From: Pseudomonadales bacterium | GTDB lineage: Bacteria; Pseudomonadota; Gammaproteobacteria; Pseudomonadales; Azotimanducaceae | DNA length: 64,000 nt | Direction of reading: 5' to 3' | NCBI GenBank assembly: GCA_030749725.1 | Contig: JASMJM010000135.1 | Span: 1-64,000 of the forward strand | The notes under the pieces: generated by a model | Seen by the model: the letters and a program-made list of their open reading frames with translations, nothing else | Database searches by the model: none | What the model was told of the DNA's origin: nothing | In this document: positions 17,407 to 27,003 of the stretch, piece after piece | How positions within the stretch are numbered: position 1 is the stretch's first letter | Layout of the letters: the number at the start of each line of letters is the position of its first letter | Program-made: the position numbers and the translations under genes

Positions 17407-18813
17407 ATGACCGAGGAAAGCACCAGTTCGCAGTTTGACGCTGCGTCCGCAGATTCGACGAAATCGATCGAAAGCAGTTCCCCAAGTGATTTCACCACCG
17501 GCCCGATTCACACCCACCTGATTCGGCTGACCGGTTACATGCTGCTCGGATTTGTTTCCATCATGACTGCGAGTCTGATGGAGACCGTGTACATAGGCAT
17601 GATCGGGACGAACGAGCTTGCTGCTGTCAGTTTTACCTTTCCGCTGGTGATGATCCTGCAAGGTGTGGCGATGGGACTTAGCGTCGGTGCCTCGTCCATC
17701 GTTGCCAGGACCATGGGAACAGGGGATAGGGAAAAGGTTCGTCGCCTGATCACTCACTGCTTCATCCTGGTGATGGTCCTCATCCTCCTCTTTACCAGCA
17801 TCGCATATGCGAATCTGGAATTCTTCTTCGAGCTGCTGGGCGCTCAGCCTCACATTCTGCCCCTCATCATTCGTTACATGGAAATCTGGCTGCTGGGTCT
17901 GCCCTTTTTTACCGTGGCACTGGTGGGTTCGACCCTGATGCGAGCAGCCGGTGATGCAGTGACCCCTGGGTATCTAATGACAGTTGGTTCGGCCCTTCAC
18001 GTTATCATCGCGCCGTTTTTTATCTTCGGTATCGGCCCCGTGCCGGAAATGGGACTTGAGGGAGCTGCCATTGGATTCGTCCTGGCGAGAACGGTGAGTT
18101 TTTGCCTTTACTCCTACTTTATTGGATACAGAGACAAACTACTGATCGCGAGCTTAACCGGACTATGGTCTTCCACGCGGGACATCCTCCACGTTGGGTT
18201 GCCCGCCATCGCATCCAATCTGATCGGGCCGGTATCCATGGGGATCATCACGCGACTACTGGCTGCCCACGGAGCTGAGGTGGTTGCAGGCTATGGGGTC
18301 GCATCGAAAATCGAATCCATGGCCGTCATGCTGATCATCGCGCTCGGCATGAGCATCGCGCCATTTGTGGGCCAAAACTGGGGGGCGGATAAATACCAAC
18401 GCGTCAGAGACGCCCTCAGTTTGTCCTATCGATTATCCCTGCTGTGGGGACTGTTTGCTTTTGTCATGATGGTGTTATTTGGCGAGATTCTGGTCTCACT
18501 GATCAATGTCGACCCCTTAGTGGTCCAGTCTGCCACCACCTACCTCTATATCGTACCACTCAGTATGGGTTGCATGGGTATCATGATGATATCAACACAA
18601 AGTTTTAACGCTTTGGGGAAACCGATGCCGCCACTGGTGATCTCGATTAACCAGACGCTTCTGGTTTATGTACCCCTGGCAATTCTTGGCGACTACCTAT
18701 GGGGCTACACTGGCATATTCATTGCGACGGTCGTTACCAGTATTCTAATGAGTATATTGTCCTGGTACTGGCTCAACAGCGTCGTCAAATCACGAATCGA
18801 AACCGCACAATAG
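17407..18813 (+). CDS. MATE-family multidrug/small-molecule efflux transporter
   Basis: A 468-aa polytopic protein with about 12 membrane segments in two similar halves, as in the MATE (MatE) family of Na+ or H+ coupled exporters. A hydrophilic N-terminus of some 35 residues is rich in Ser and Asp. The first half shows LAAVSFTFPLVMILQGVAMG and GASSIVARTMG, with its repeat in the second half at GMSIAPFVGQNWGA. The gene is convergent with the cyclase gene 55 bases downstream. The methyltransferase before it could make a compound exported here, but that link is only positional. Confidence 0.9.
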   Translation: MTEESTSSQFDAASADSTKSIESSSPSDFTTGPIHTHLIRLTGYMLLGFVSIMTASLMETVYIGMIGTNELAAVSFTFPLVMILQGVAMGLSVGASSIVARTMGTGDREKVRRLITHCFILVMVLILLFTSIAYANLEFFFELLGAQPHILPLIIRYMEIWLLGLPFFTVALVGSTLMRAAGDAVTPGYLMTVGSALHVIIAPFFIFGIGPVPEMGLEGAAIGFVLARTVSFCLYSYFIGYRDKLLIASLTGLWSSTRDILHVGLPAIASNLIGPVSMGIITRLLAAHGAEVVAGYGVASKIESMAVMLIIALGMSIAPFVGQNWGADKYQRVRDALSLSYRLSLLWGLFAFVMMVLFGEILVSLINVDPLVVQSATTYLYIVPLSMGCMGIMMISTQSFNALGKPMPPLVISINQTLLVYVPLAILGDYLWGYTGIFIATVVTSILMSILSWYWLNSVVKSRIETAQ

Positions 18814-18868
18814 AAGGCGGGCAGTAGCGCCCGGTCAGCCCGAGCGTTCTACGCGCTGTCCTGCCGGT

Positions 18869-19864
18869 TCAGAAGGTAGCGATCGGGTTCAGCGGCGACC
18901 CGGTCCCACCAGGCACACGCAGTGGTGCAGCAACGAACAGAAACTCCCAGCGATTGCGCTTACCCGCTTCACGGGCCAACGCATCAAGATCCAGATTGTC
19001 CAGAATTGGCATGCCGAGGCCGACCAGAACCAGTTCGTGCAGTGCATTCACTCTTCCCTCAACACCGGACGGCATGACGTCACTCACCCCGTCGCAACCA
19101 ATCACCGCAACGTCCCGCTCCTTCAACCACTTGGCAACTGACGCATGGGATCCGGCCGCTTTTTCAAGGAAGTTCCACTGTCCTTTTTGCCTGACCATTT
19201 CCCAGCGGCCCGTTCGAATCAGCAGGACGTCGCCGCTGCCCACGGTAATGCCGGTCTTCCTCTCCCACGCCAACAGATCGTCAACAGTGATTGCTGTACC
19301 CGGTTCGAGGTAGTCCACGCCCTTGAACCAGGGCATGTCAACCAGCACACCGCGTGTGAATACGCCATTCTTAAAATTCTCTATGCCAAGCTTCTCGGAA
19401 CCGGTCGGCTTGAGTGCCTTGACTGAGAATCCGTTGTACATCTTGCCGTCGTGAGCAAAGTGAGGCAGCCCGTCCATATGTGAGTGCGCGAAGCCATGGT
19501 ACTCCACCGCGTAGCGATCACCGGCCGTCTCATGTCCACCCCACTTTCCGGTGGACAGCGTATGCTCGAATGGATTTCCGTTGAGCGCGTCTTGTTTCTT
19601 ATTCAAATCCAGGGCAAGTGAAACGGATACGCCCTCGCGGACCAGTCTTGCGGCTGCTATGCGCTTCGCCGGGGTGATTAGATTGAGTGTACCCAATTCA
19701 TCATCCTTGCCCCAACGACCCCAATTCGAGATCTCCTTCAGCCAGCGATTGAACTCCGCCTCGCTTACCTCGGGAACGACGTGGGAGTCCGCTTGCAAGG
19801 AAGGAGCGGAAAGATTCAACGCAAAAGAACAGACAATCAGCCATGACCACTTCTTTTTGTACAT
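18869..19864 (-). CDS. Secreted cyclase-family metalloprotein (kynurenine-formamidase-like fold)
   Basis: A 331-aa protein with a signal peptide (KKWSWLIVCSFALNLSAPSL, cut near QA-DS), so it acts in the periplasm. The Pfam cyclase metal motif is seen as HGFAHSHMDGLPHFAHDG, with later DVLLIRTGRW and VIGCDGVSDV segments. Family members hydrolyse amide or lactone bonds, as kynurenine formamidase and isatin hydrolase do. The ATG at 19864 is preferred because GGGAGGA lies nine bases upstream. The substrate is unknown. Confidence 0.87.
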   Translation of the reverse strand: MYKKKWSWLIVCSFALNLSAPSLQADSHVVPEVSEAEFNRWLKEISNWGRWGKDDELGTLNLITPAKRIAAARLVREGVSVSLALDLNKKQDALNGNPFEHTLSTGKWGGHETAGDRYAVEYHGFAHSHMDGLPHFAHDGKMYNGFSVKALKPTGSEKLGIENFKNGVFTRGVLVDMPWFKGVDYLEPGTAITVDDLLAWERKTGITVGSGDVLLIRTGRWEMVRQKGQWNFLEKAAGSHASVAKWLKERDVAVIGCDGVSDVMPSGVEGRVNALHELVLVGLGMPILDNLDLDALAREAGKRNRWEFLFVAAPLRVPGGTGSPLNPIATF

Positions 19865-20008
19865 CAAGGTATCCTCCCGGGTTGCTTATTTTCAGCTACG
19901 AGCCTACTCTCCGATCTACCTGCATGCAACTGACTTGATTCACTGACGACCAGCCCGTGCAGTGGCTGCATTTTAGGAACTAAACACAGTTAAAAGGCTG
20001 TCGCGTCG

Positions 20009-22339
20009 TTGAATACCGACACTGTTATCCAGAACTATGCCCGCACAATCATTCGCTTTCGATGGTGGGTAGTAACCGCATGTCTGCTCATCACGGCTGC
20101 AGTGGCACCGGGATTACGCTATCTCGAAACCACCAGTGACTACCGGATCTTCTTCGGTGAAAGCAATCCCCAGTTGATGGCCTATGAAACCCTTGAAAAC
20201 ACCTACACCAAAACGGACAACATCCTGTTCGTTCTGCAGCCCGAGGGGAAGAAGATCTTCACACGGGAAATTCTGGAAGTCGTCAGACAGCTGACAGAAG
20301 ACGCCTGGCAGATTCCCTACAGCATTCGCGTCGATTCGATCACCAATTTTCAGCATACCACGGCCGAAGGCGATGAGCTGACGGTGGCTGACCTGGTGGA
20401 AGTAACCGAGTCATTGACCGATGGCGACCTGGTGCGGATCAAGGGGGTCGCCCTCGGCGAACCGGCGTTGGTCAACCGGTTGATCTCGGCCGACGCGGCC
20501 ACAGCGGGCGTACTGGTCACGCTGCAATTTCCCGGCACCGATCACAGCCAACACCTGCCGGAATCGGTGCACTACGCAGAGGCGATGATCGAAACACTGC
20601 GTGCGGAGAATCCGGACATGACCTTGGCACTGACCGGCCTGGCGGTAATGAGCTATGCGGAGGGAGAGGTCTCCCTCACCGATATGCAGAAGCTGATACC
20701 CATCATGTACCTGGTGATGACCCTTTGCATGTTGCTGCTGCTGCGGTCGGTGACCTGCACCGTTGCCATCCTTATGGTGATAACCCTGTCGACGATAATA
20801 ACAATGGGGGCGGTTGGTTGGTACGGGCTCAAGCTCAATACCATGACGTCGGCGGCACCGATTATTGTTATGACCATTGTCGTCGCCGACGCCATACACA
20901 TTCTGATGACCGTCCTGTTTGAAATGCGAGCCGGCCGCTCGAAAAATGACGCCCTGGTGGAGAGTCTGCGCGTCAACACGGAACCGGTATTCCTGACCAC
21001 CCTTACCACGGCCATCGGCTTTATGAGTCTGAACTTCTCCGATTCGCCGCCGTTTCACCATGTCGGCAATATGGCAGCCCTTGGGATCACTACCGCCTGG
21101 TTGTTCGCCATGACATTCCTGGTAGCCATCGTGTCCATACTTCCACTTCGCACAAAATCCAGAACGGGAGCTAAGCGCTTACCCATGGACTGGTTCGGTG
21201 ACCTCGTGGTCAGCAAGCGTAAACCCCTGCTGGTCACATTTGCCGTGATGACCCTGGTGGTCGTCTCTTTTATACCGAGTCTCACCATAAACGATCTGTT
21301 CATCGAGTGGTTCGACGAGAGTGTGCCGTTTCGTGCAGACACCGATTTCGCCAGCGACAATCTGATCGGTCCCTACAGCCTCGAGTTTTCCATCGGCAGT
21401 GGCACGTCAGGGGGCATCACGGAACCTGAGTATCTACGCCTACTGGAGGATTTTACCGTCTGGCTGCAGGCCCAACCGCATGTAATCCAGGTGAACAGCT
21501 TCACAGATGTGATGAAGAGACTAAACAAATCTATGCATGCTGACGACTCCACCTGGTATCGTCTGCCGGATGCCAGGGACCTCGCTGCGCAATACCTGCT
21601 GCTCTACGAGATCTCACTACCTTATGGGCTCGATCTCAACAGTCAGCTCGATCTGGACAAGTCGGCGACCCGACTAACCGTGGCGCTGGACACGATACCC
21701 ACGCGTCAGATGCGACAGATCGCGGACCAAGCGGAGCGCTGGCTGACGCAGAACACGCCCGTCGACATGCACGCCGAAGCTACCGGCGCAACGCTCATGT
21801 TCGCCTATCTCACCGAACGCAACATCCGCACCATGCTGGTTGGTACGGCCATCGCGTTTTTCTGTATCGCGGGGATACTCGTGCTGGCATTGCGCAGTCT
21901 CAGGCTGGGAGCCGTCAGTCTGATTCCCAACTTCGCACCGGTGATGTTTACCTTCGGCATCTGGGCCATCTTCGTGGGTGAGATCGGCATCATCGCATCG
22001 GTTATAGCAGCGACCAGCCTCGGCTTGATCGTGGACGATACGGTACACCTTCTCAGCAAATACAATCGGGCCAAGAGGGAACACTCCCTCAACACCCACG
22101 ATGCCGTTCGATTTACCTTCATCCACGTGGGCATGGCGCTCTTCGCGACTACAACGATTCTGGTGAGTGGTTTTCTGGTTCTGACCTTTGCCAGTTTCCG
22201 CCTGAGCGTGCATCTCGGCATTCTGACGGCCATGACCCTCGCCATCGCACTGGTGTTGGATTTTTTGCTGCTGCCGCCCTTACTGATGTGGATGGATGGG
22301 GATGAGACTTGTGACTGTGCCACGTGTGGCGCCGTCTGA
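20009..22339 (+). CDS. MMPL-type RND transporter (HpnN-like)
   Basis: A 776-aa inner-membrane transporter with the RND two-fold repeat: one segment, a periplasmic loop, five segments, repeated. The first half has VVADAIHILMTVLFEM and the second SLGLIVDDTVHLLSKYNRAK, the sterol-sensing-like membrane blocks carrying acidic residues for proton coupling. MMPL/HpnN proteins move lipids, hopanoids or fatty acids between membranes. The gene starts at a TTG with weak spacing support and ends CDCATCGAV, an unusual Cys-rich tail. No adaptor gene is adjacent, as is usual for this subfamily. Confidence 0.9.
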   Translation: MNTDTVIQNYARTIIRFRWWVVTACLLITAAVAPGLRYLETTSDYRIFFGESNPQLMAYETLENTYTKTDNILFVLQPEGKKIFTREILEVVRQLTEDAWQIPYSIRVDSITNFQHTTAEGDELTVADLVEVTESLTDGDLVRIKGVALGEPALVNRLISADAATAGVLVTLQFPGTDHSQHLPESVHYAEAMIETLRAENPDMTLALTGLAVMSYAEGEVSLTDMQKLIPIMYLVMTLCMLLLLRSVTCTVAILMVITLSTIITMGAVGWYGLKLNTMTSAAPIIVMTIVVADAIHILMTVLFEMRAGRSKNDALVESLRVNTEPVFLTTLTTAIGFMSLNFSDSPPFHHVGNMAALGITTAWLFAMTFLVAIVSILPLRTKSRTGAKRLPMDWFGDLVVSKRKPLLVTFAVMTLVVVSFIPSLTINDLFIEWFDESVPFRADTDFASDNLIGPYSLEFSIGSGTSGGITEPEYLRLLEDFTVWLQAQPHVIQVNSFTDVMKRLNKSMHADDSTWYRLPDARDLAAQYLLLYEISLPYGLDLNSQLDLDKSATRLTVALDTIPTRQMRQIADQAERWLTQNTPVDMHAEATGATLMFAYLTERNIRTMLVGTAIAFFCIAGILVLALRSLRLGAVSLIPNFAPVMFTFGIWAIFVGEIGIIASVIAATSLGLIVDDTVHLLSKYNRAKREHSLNTHDAVRFTFIHVGMALFATTTILVSGFLVLTFASFRLSVHLGILTAMTLAIALVLDFLLLPPLLMWMDGDETCDCATCGAV

Positions 22340-22723
22340 CGTTTGATCTCAGCGGCGCAACCGGCGTTTCAGCACTCAACTTCCGCTGTGCTCCCGCTAT
22401 CAAGCGAGATTCTTCGCTCAATCCTCTTGACCAGGTAAGTCGCCATTGATTCTCTGCAGATACGGTAAGCCGTATTCCACATTGGCAAGGCTGCCTGCCT
22501 GGAGATCGAGGCAAACCGGGCACTGCGTTCATAGCCATCGAGGTCGCCGGAACGAATATCTGGACTGTCCGATTGGGCCAGGTATACCTGGCGCTGGTGA
22601 AGCAGTGCGCATTGACACCGGTGGCCACTGTCTGTACTTTCTGAGGGAGTGCGATCCGAATCGGATTTACGCGCGACACGGTCGATGAATTGAACAGCAA
22701 TAACAGAGAGAGGAAGAACCCCA
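22340..22723. other. Gene-free stretch before the second crotonase
   Basis: About 380 bases lie between the MMPL transporter and the crotonase. I see no convincing coding frame, terminator or repeat. Short frames on both strands lack family resemblance and ribosome-binding sites. A GAGAGGAAG site at its end belongs to the crotonase. Confidence 0.5.
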
Positions 22724-23575
22724 ATGGAGTATAAATCTATTATTTACGACCGCTACGGCACCGATGACCGTATAGGTAGAATAACGCTGAACCGGCCCGA
22801 GAAGCTGAACACGCTCAATCAGGAGATCCTATCCGAACTGGAAGAGTGCCTCAGGCTGGCCGCATGGGACGACGGAGTAAGGGTAATCGTCATTCGAGGG
22901 GCCGGTCGCGCCTTCGGTGCAGGCTACGACCTGGCGCCATCGCCGGGCCAAAAGCCGTATGAAGGCATTACCTCTCGCCTGACCGGATCCCGCAAAGGTC
23001 TTCAGGAAGGTGCTCGCCGGCAGATGTTTATTTTCAATCTTCCCAAAGTCATCATCGCCCAGGTGCATGGCTACTGCCTGGCCGGCAGCTGTGAACACGC
23101 CATGATGTGTGATCTCGTCATCGCTGCTGAAGATGCCAAGATCGGTCACCCCGGCATTCGGGGCTTGGGCCACCCGCGCAATTCCTGCATCTGGCCGATG
23201 GTGATGGGAATGAGGAAGACCAAGGAATTGATGTATACCGGTGATTCCATCAGTGGCACCGAAGCGGCTGAGATTGGCATGATCAACAAGGCCGTACCGG
23301 CGGAGTCCCTGGAAGAGGAAGTTACCAAACTGGCCGAGCGCATTTCCAATCAGTCCGCCGACGCACTCGCCATTCACAAGGAAGCTCTCAACCGTTGGTA
23401 TCAGGCGATGGGCATGGAATCCTCAGTCATGGCTGCGGCGGATTATGACTACACCTACCAGCATACGCAAAGCGCTGCGGACCTGAACAAGAAGATCAGG
23501 GAAGAAGGGCTCAAGGAAGCGTTTACGTGGCGGGATACACCCTACAATGACCTGCGGGGTGCCGGCAAAGGCTAA
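22724..23575 (+). CDS. Enoyl-CoA hydratase/isomerase family protein (crotonase)
   Basis: A 283-aa crotonase-fold protein. ITLNRPEKLNTLNQEI is the N-terminal strand. The oxyanion-hole elements are RGAGRAFGAGYDLAP and AQVHGYCLAGSCEHAMMCDL. Compared with typical family members, the second loop has SCEH in place of GGxE, so the reaction may not be simple hydration. A long region rich in charged residues after residue 225 (YDYTYQHTQSAADLN) matches crotonases used on unusual acyl-CoAs. AGAGGAAG precedes the ATG. VOC-family genes follow on the same strand. Confidence 0.86.
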   Translation: MEYKSIIYDRYGTDDRIGRITLNRPEKLNTLNQEILSELEECLRLAAWDDGVRVIVIRGAGRAFGAGYDLAPSPGQKPYEGITSRLTGSRKGLQEGARRQMFIFNLPKVIIAQVHGYCLAGSCEHAMMCDLVIAAEDAKIGHPGIRGLGHPRNSCIWPMVMGMRKTKELMYTGDSISGTEAAEIGMINKAVPAESLEEEVTKLAERISNQSADALAIHKEALNRWYQAMGMESSVMAAADYDYTYQHTQSAADLNKKIREEGLKEAFTWRDTPYNDLRGAGKG

Positions 23576-23785
23576 GGCAGAAGTGTGCCTCGGGTCGCAG
23601 GAGGGGCATCGCCTTGACACCTTCGACCCGCAAAACGCTTGCCAAGCAGATAACTGCCAGGCGAGTGGGAGAGACTGAATGGATATTGCGGTCCGATAGG
23701 GTAGCGGTATCCGTAAAGGTACAGAAGCTGGCAAAGTCACAGCGGCAGGCCGCCCGAAACTAACGCACTTTCAGGAGTCTTGATA

Positions 23786-24154
23786 ATGATTGGATATGTA
23801 ACCATTGGTACAAACGATATGGAGAAGGCGAAGGCTTTCTACTCTGAACTTTTGGCGCCACTCGGCGCGAAAGTCCTGATGGACATGGGCAGAATCGCGT
23901 TTATCGGATCGGGACCGGACGCACCGATGCTCGGTGTCTGTACACCCTATAATGAAGATGATCCTCAGCCGGGCAACGGTAATATGTTAGCGTTTCCGGC
24001 AGGATCGAGGGAAAAGGTAGACGAACTATACGCCAGGGCGCTCGAGTTGGGTGCTACCGACGAGGGTCCTGCCGGTGAACGGATGCCAACATTCTACGGT
24101 GGTTACTTCCGAGATGCCGATGGGAACAAATGCGTCTTCTATCACATGGGCTAA
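23786..24154 (+). CDS. VOC-family protein (glyoxalase-like), single domain
   Basis: A 122-aa vicinal-oxygen-chelate protein. GYVTIGTNDMEKAKAFYSEL is the family opening with a paired beta-alpha-beta unit, and GGYFRDADGNKCVFYH is its C-terminal strand pair. Such proteins act as lyases, dioxygenases or binding proteins on small metabolites and usually dimerise to form metal sites. An AGGAG lies 9 bases before the ATG at 23786. It opens a run of VOC, macro-domain and VOC genes on the same strand. The substrate is unknown. Confidence 0.85.
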   Translation: MIGYVTIGTNDMEKAKAFYSELLAPLGAKVLMDMGRIAFIGSGPDAPMLGVCTPYNEDDPQPGNGNMLAFPAGSREKVDELYARALELGATDEGPAGERMPTFYGGYFRDADGNKCVFYHMG

Positions 24155-24233
24155 CGGGATTACTCAGGCGAGTTAACGACTCGCCGAGACACTCTCTCCC
24201 CGATGAGCAGGACGCCGAGGCAGCCAAGGATCG

Positions 24234-24707
24234 ATGAAAATCCAGTTGGTAGAGGGTGATCTGCTGGCTCAGGATGTCGAAGTAATCGTCAATGCCTGGA
24301 ACAGGAATATAATCCCTTGGTGGTTGTTGGTTCCGCAAGGTGTCGCCGGTGCGATAAGAAAACAAGCCGGCTATGCGCCCTTCAGAGAGTTGGCCAAAGC
24401 AGGGCCCATTCCGGTAGGAGGTGCTGTCGAAACTTCGGCCGGAAGACTGCCCTTCAAGGCGATCATCCACGTGGCTGGTATCAACATGCTGTGGATCGCG
24501 ACGGAGTCCTCCATTCGATGTTCCGTCAGAAACGCCATTGGGCTTGCCAAGGACAAGGGATACAGGTCCATCGCACTGCCCCTGATCGGTGCCGGAATTG
24601 GTGGAGGCGGCGAAACGAAAGCGATGCAACTGATCAAAACGGAGCTTGAGCGGCTGGACTATGACGGTGAAGTCATCATCGTAACCTACCCTAAGTCCGG
24701 CGGTTGA
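24234..24707 (+). CDS. Macro-domain protein (ADP-ribose or O-acetyl-ADP-ribose binding)
   Basis: A 157-aa single macro domain. It opens with MKIQLVEGDLLAQDVEVIVN, and the ADP-ribose site is shown by VNAWN, GVAGAIRKQAG, ALPLIGAGIGGG and the final VIIVTYP strand. Macro proteins bind or remove ADP-ribose or deacetylate O-acetyl-ADP-ribose. The loop before GVAGAI reads NIIPWWLLVPQ, without the usual GGG, so substrate choice may differ. It lies between two VOC genes with an AAGGA site close to the ATG. It is distinct from the ADP-ribosylglycohydrolase-like protein at 36 kb. Confidence 0.87.
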   Translation: MKIQLVEGDLLAQDVEVIVNAWNRNIIPWWLLVPQGVAGAIRKQAGYAPFRELAKAGPIPVGGAVETSAGRLPFKAIIHVAGINMLWIATESSIRCSVRNAIGLAKDKGYRSIALPLIGAGIGGGGETKAMQLIKTELERLDYDGEVIIVTYPKSGG

Positions 24708-24819
24708 TCCCATCATGGCGTGATCCCTCCGCGGCTGCAGCGGCCCTTGAGTTTCAGGGACGCGCCTGCTCTTGCAGATTCCAACGAAAGAGTCAACAAT
24801 GCGGAAAAGGAGGAGCTGT

Positions 24820-25596
24820 ATGGCCATTCAACTTCGTCAGATCTGTCTAATCGCTCACGAGCTTGACTCAACCATCGAAAATCTCAGCAAGATCCTGGGC
24901 ATTAACAAGTGTTTTGTCGATCCAGGTGTGGGGGTATATGGCCTGGAAAATACACTGCTACCCATCGGTCGTAATTTTCTCGAGCTGGTTGTACCTGTTA
25001 AGGAAGGTACCACCGGGGGGAGATACCTCACGCGGCGCGGTGGAGATGGCGGCTACATGGTCATCTGTCAGGCCGACAACAAGGAAAACCAACAGGCAGT
25101 GCGTCAACGGGCACTCGACAACGGCGTTCGTATCGCCAGTGAGTCCGAACGCGAGACCTGGAATATCTGTCAGATTCACCCGGGCGACATGATCGCCTCG
25201 TTTCTTGAAATCGACTGGGATGTCAACAACGACTTTAATGGCAACTGGCAGCCGGCAGGCGGGTTGGGCTGGGAAGACAAGGTCAACCAGAGCGTTACCA
25301 AGGGCTACCAGGGCGTCGAGCTGCAGGGTCCGGATCCAGTTGCCCTGGCTGAACTTTGGGGTAAGGTGACCGGCCTTCCTGTTGAACGTGATGGATCCGA
25401 ATTGTCCATTGAGCTCAACAATGTGACGTTACGTTTCGTCGAGGCAACGGACGGTCGTGGCGCCGGACTCGCCGGGCTTGATCTTGCCGTCAGCGACAGG
25501 GACCACATACTGCGCGAGGCAAAAGAACGTGCATGTTATGTCTCAGACCGGCAGGTCGATATCTGCGGAGTTCATTTCTACCTGCACGAGACCTAG
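24820..25596 (+). CDS. VOC-superfamily protein, two-domain glyoxalase-like
   Basis: A 258-aa protein with a VOC domain in each half. The first opens IQLRQICLIAHELDSTIENL and the second contains KGYQGVELQGPDPVALAELW. The ATG at 24820 follows a strong AAGGAGGAG site; an ATG at 24772 also reads in frame. The TAG stop at 25594-25596 coincides with the TAGTGT start of a short inverted-repeat element, so the C-terminus (VHFYLHET) may have been set by that insertion. The substrate is unknown. Confidence 0.83.
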   Translation: MAIQLRQICLIAHELDSTIENLSKILGINKCFVDPGVGVYGLENTLLPIGRNFLELVVPVKEGTTGGRYLTRRGGDGGYMVICQADNKENQQAVRQRALDNGVRIASESERETWNICQIHPGDMIASFLEIDWDVNNDFNGNWQPAGGLGWEDKVNQSVTKGYQGVELQGPDPVALAELWGKVTGLPVERDGSELSIELNNVTLRFVEATDGRGAGLAGLDLAVSDRDHILREAKERACYVSDRQVDICGVHFYLHET

Positions 25597-25634
25597 TGTG
25601 CTATTGGGGCCATGGAATTGTGGGACTGCACACT
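25594..25634. repeat. Degenerate short copy of a TA-flanked inverted-repeat element
   Basis: The ends TAGTGTGC and GCACACTG are inverted copies around about 25 bases. The right side, AATTGTGGGACTGCACACT, matches 17 of 19 bases of the right end of the 62809-62990 element. The interior appears deleted. The left end overlaps the stop codon of the preceding VOC gene. Confidence 0.6.
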
Positions 25635-25695
25635 GGTACCAAACTGATGCCGGTTGTCAACGTACACGGTCCGTCCGAGCAAGGGGAGAACATCA

Positions 25696-26976
25696 GTGAC
25701 AAAGCTGGTTGACAGTTATATCGAGAGTATGATGATACTCCAGAAGATTCCTGGCCTGGCACTCGCCGTGCTGCAGAACGGTAGACCTCAAATCCTGAAA
25801 GGTTATGGCTACGCGAACCTGGAACACAAAGTTCCCGTAAGCACAAATACCCTGTTTCAAACCGGTTCATTAGGCAGCCAGTTCACCGCCACTATTGCCT
25901 TGATGTTAGTAGAACAGAAGATACTCGACATCGACGCGAAGGTCGGCGAGTATCTCAGCGTGCCCGGCGAATGGTCAACGATCACGGTTCGTCAACTCCT
26001 TAGCCACACGTCAGGGCTGCGTGATTACGCCTTTGAAATCGATTACCGCAAAGATTATGACGAGGATGAACTGCTGCAGCTCCTATTCGAAATGCCCTTG
26101 GAATTCTCACCGGGAGAAGATTGGAGCTACAGCAGCACGGGCTACGCACTATTCGGGATAATCGTAAAGCGCCTAACAGGCCAACACTGGAGCAGATTTC
26201 TGCAGAAACGCATATTCACCAGACTGGGTATGAAGACCGCCTGCGCTATCGACAGCAGCAGGATTATCCCCAATCGTGCTGCCGGCTACGTGTATGTGCA
26301 GGAAGAGATTCTCAATAGCGACTGGGTAGCTCCTTCAATCCTCACGACAGCGGAAGGGTCGTCTAATGTGTCCATCATCGACATCGCGAGCTGGGAACAG
26401 GGCCTGCGCGGTCGAAAATTGCTGTCGGCAGATTCAAAGAAGACCATGTACACGGCTGCCACACTTAACAATGGCGACTCTGTCGGCTACGGTTTGGGCT
26501 GGCACATCGGAAAAATAAACGGCCAACGGGTTTATGAACACGGTGGTACAACTCAGGGTTTCCAGACGTACATCACTCGTTACGAGGACGGCAAGCTCAC
26601 CGTGGCGATACTGACCAACCAGTTAGACGCGCGGCCTGAAGTGATCTGCCATTCCGTTGCGGCTCTGGTCTCCGAAACGCTACGTATAGTGAAACCTGAC
26701 CCCAAGCCTTCACTGCTCCCCTATGCGGCCCTCGAAGGAGAGTATCGGATGTCCAGGGGTTTTCCCGTCCAGATCACGGCGCGTGATGAAGGCATTCGGG
26801 TTACTTATGGCGGCAGAATTACCTACCAGCTCTACTGCGCCGATCGCGGCATCTTCATCGACGACAGCGGCGAGCATCGATTGGAATTCCTTCTTGACCG
26901 GAACTCCAACGTCAGTGGATTCAAACGCTGGGAGACAGCCGCTGGAGGGGCAAGATCAATAGCGAAACGGATTTGA
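25696..26976 (+). CDS. Beta-lactamase/class C-like serine hydrolase lacking the SxxK lysine
   Basis: A 426-aa penicillin-binding-protein-like fold with C-terminal extension. The start is a GTG at 25696 with AAGGGGAG seven bases upstream. The nucleophile segment reads FQTGSLGSQFTA; relatives have Lys where this has the second Ser, so SxxK is broken. The YxN motif reads YSS in WSYSSTGYALFG. The third motif HGG is intact in VYEHGGTTQGFQTY. No signal peptide is seen, so it is probably cytoplasmic. The fold call is firm, but hydrolytic activity is doubtful. Family members act as esterases, peptidases or amidases. Confidence 0.85.
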   Translation: MTKLVDSYIESMMILQKIPGLALAVLQNGRPQILKGYGYANLEHKVPVSTNTLFQTGSLGSQFTATIALMLVEQKILDIDAKVGEYLSVPGEWSTITVRQLLSHTSGLRDYAFEIDYRKDYDEDELLQLLFEMPLEFSPGEDWSYSSTGYALFGIIVKRLTGQHWSRFLQKRIFTRLGMKTACAIDSSRIIPNRAAGYVYVQEEILNSDWVAPSILTTAEGSSNVSIIDIASWEQGLRGRKLLSADSKKTMYTAATLNNGDSVGYGLGWHIGKINGQRVYEHGGTTQGFQTYITRYEDGKLTVAILTNQLDARPEVICHSVAALVSETLRIVKPDPKPSLLPYAALEGEYRMSRGFPVQITARDEGIRVTYGGRITYQLYCADRGIFIDDSGEHRLEFLLDRNSNVSGFKRWETAAGGARSIAKRI

Positions 26977-27003
26977 CCTGCTAATCAAGACAGGACGCTC
27001 TCG

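Noticed and set aside
22446-22688. An 80-codon frame with a glyoxalase-like ending (GGHCLYFLRECDPNRI)
   Set aside because: Resemblance to a VOC strand is too short, and the rest of the frame shows no VOC pattern.
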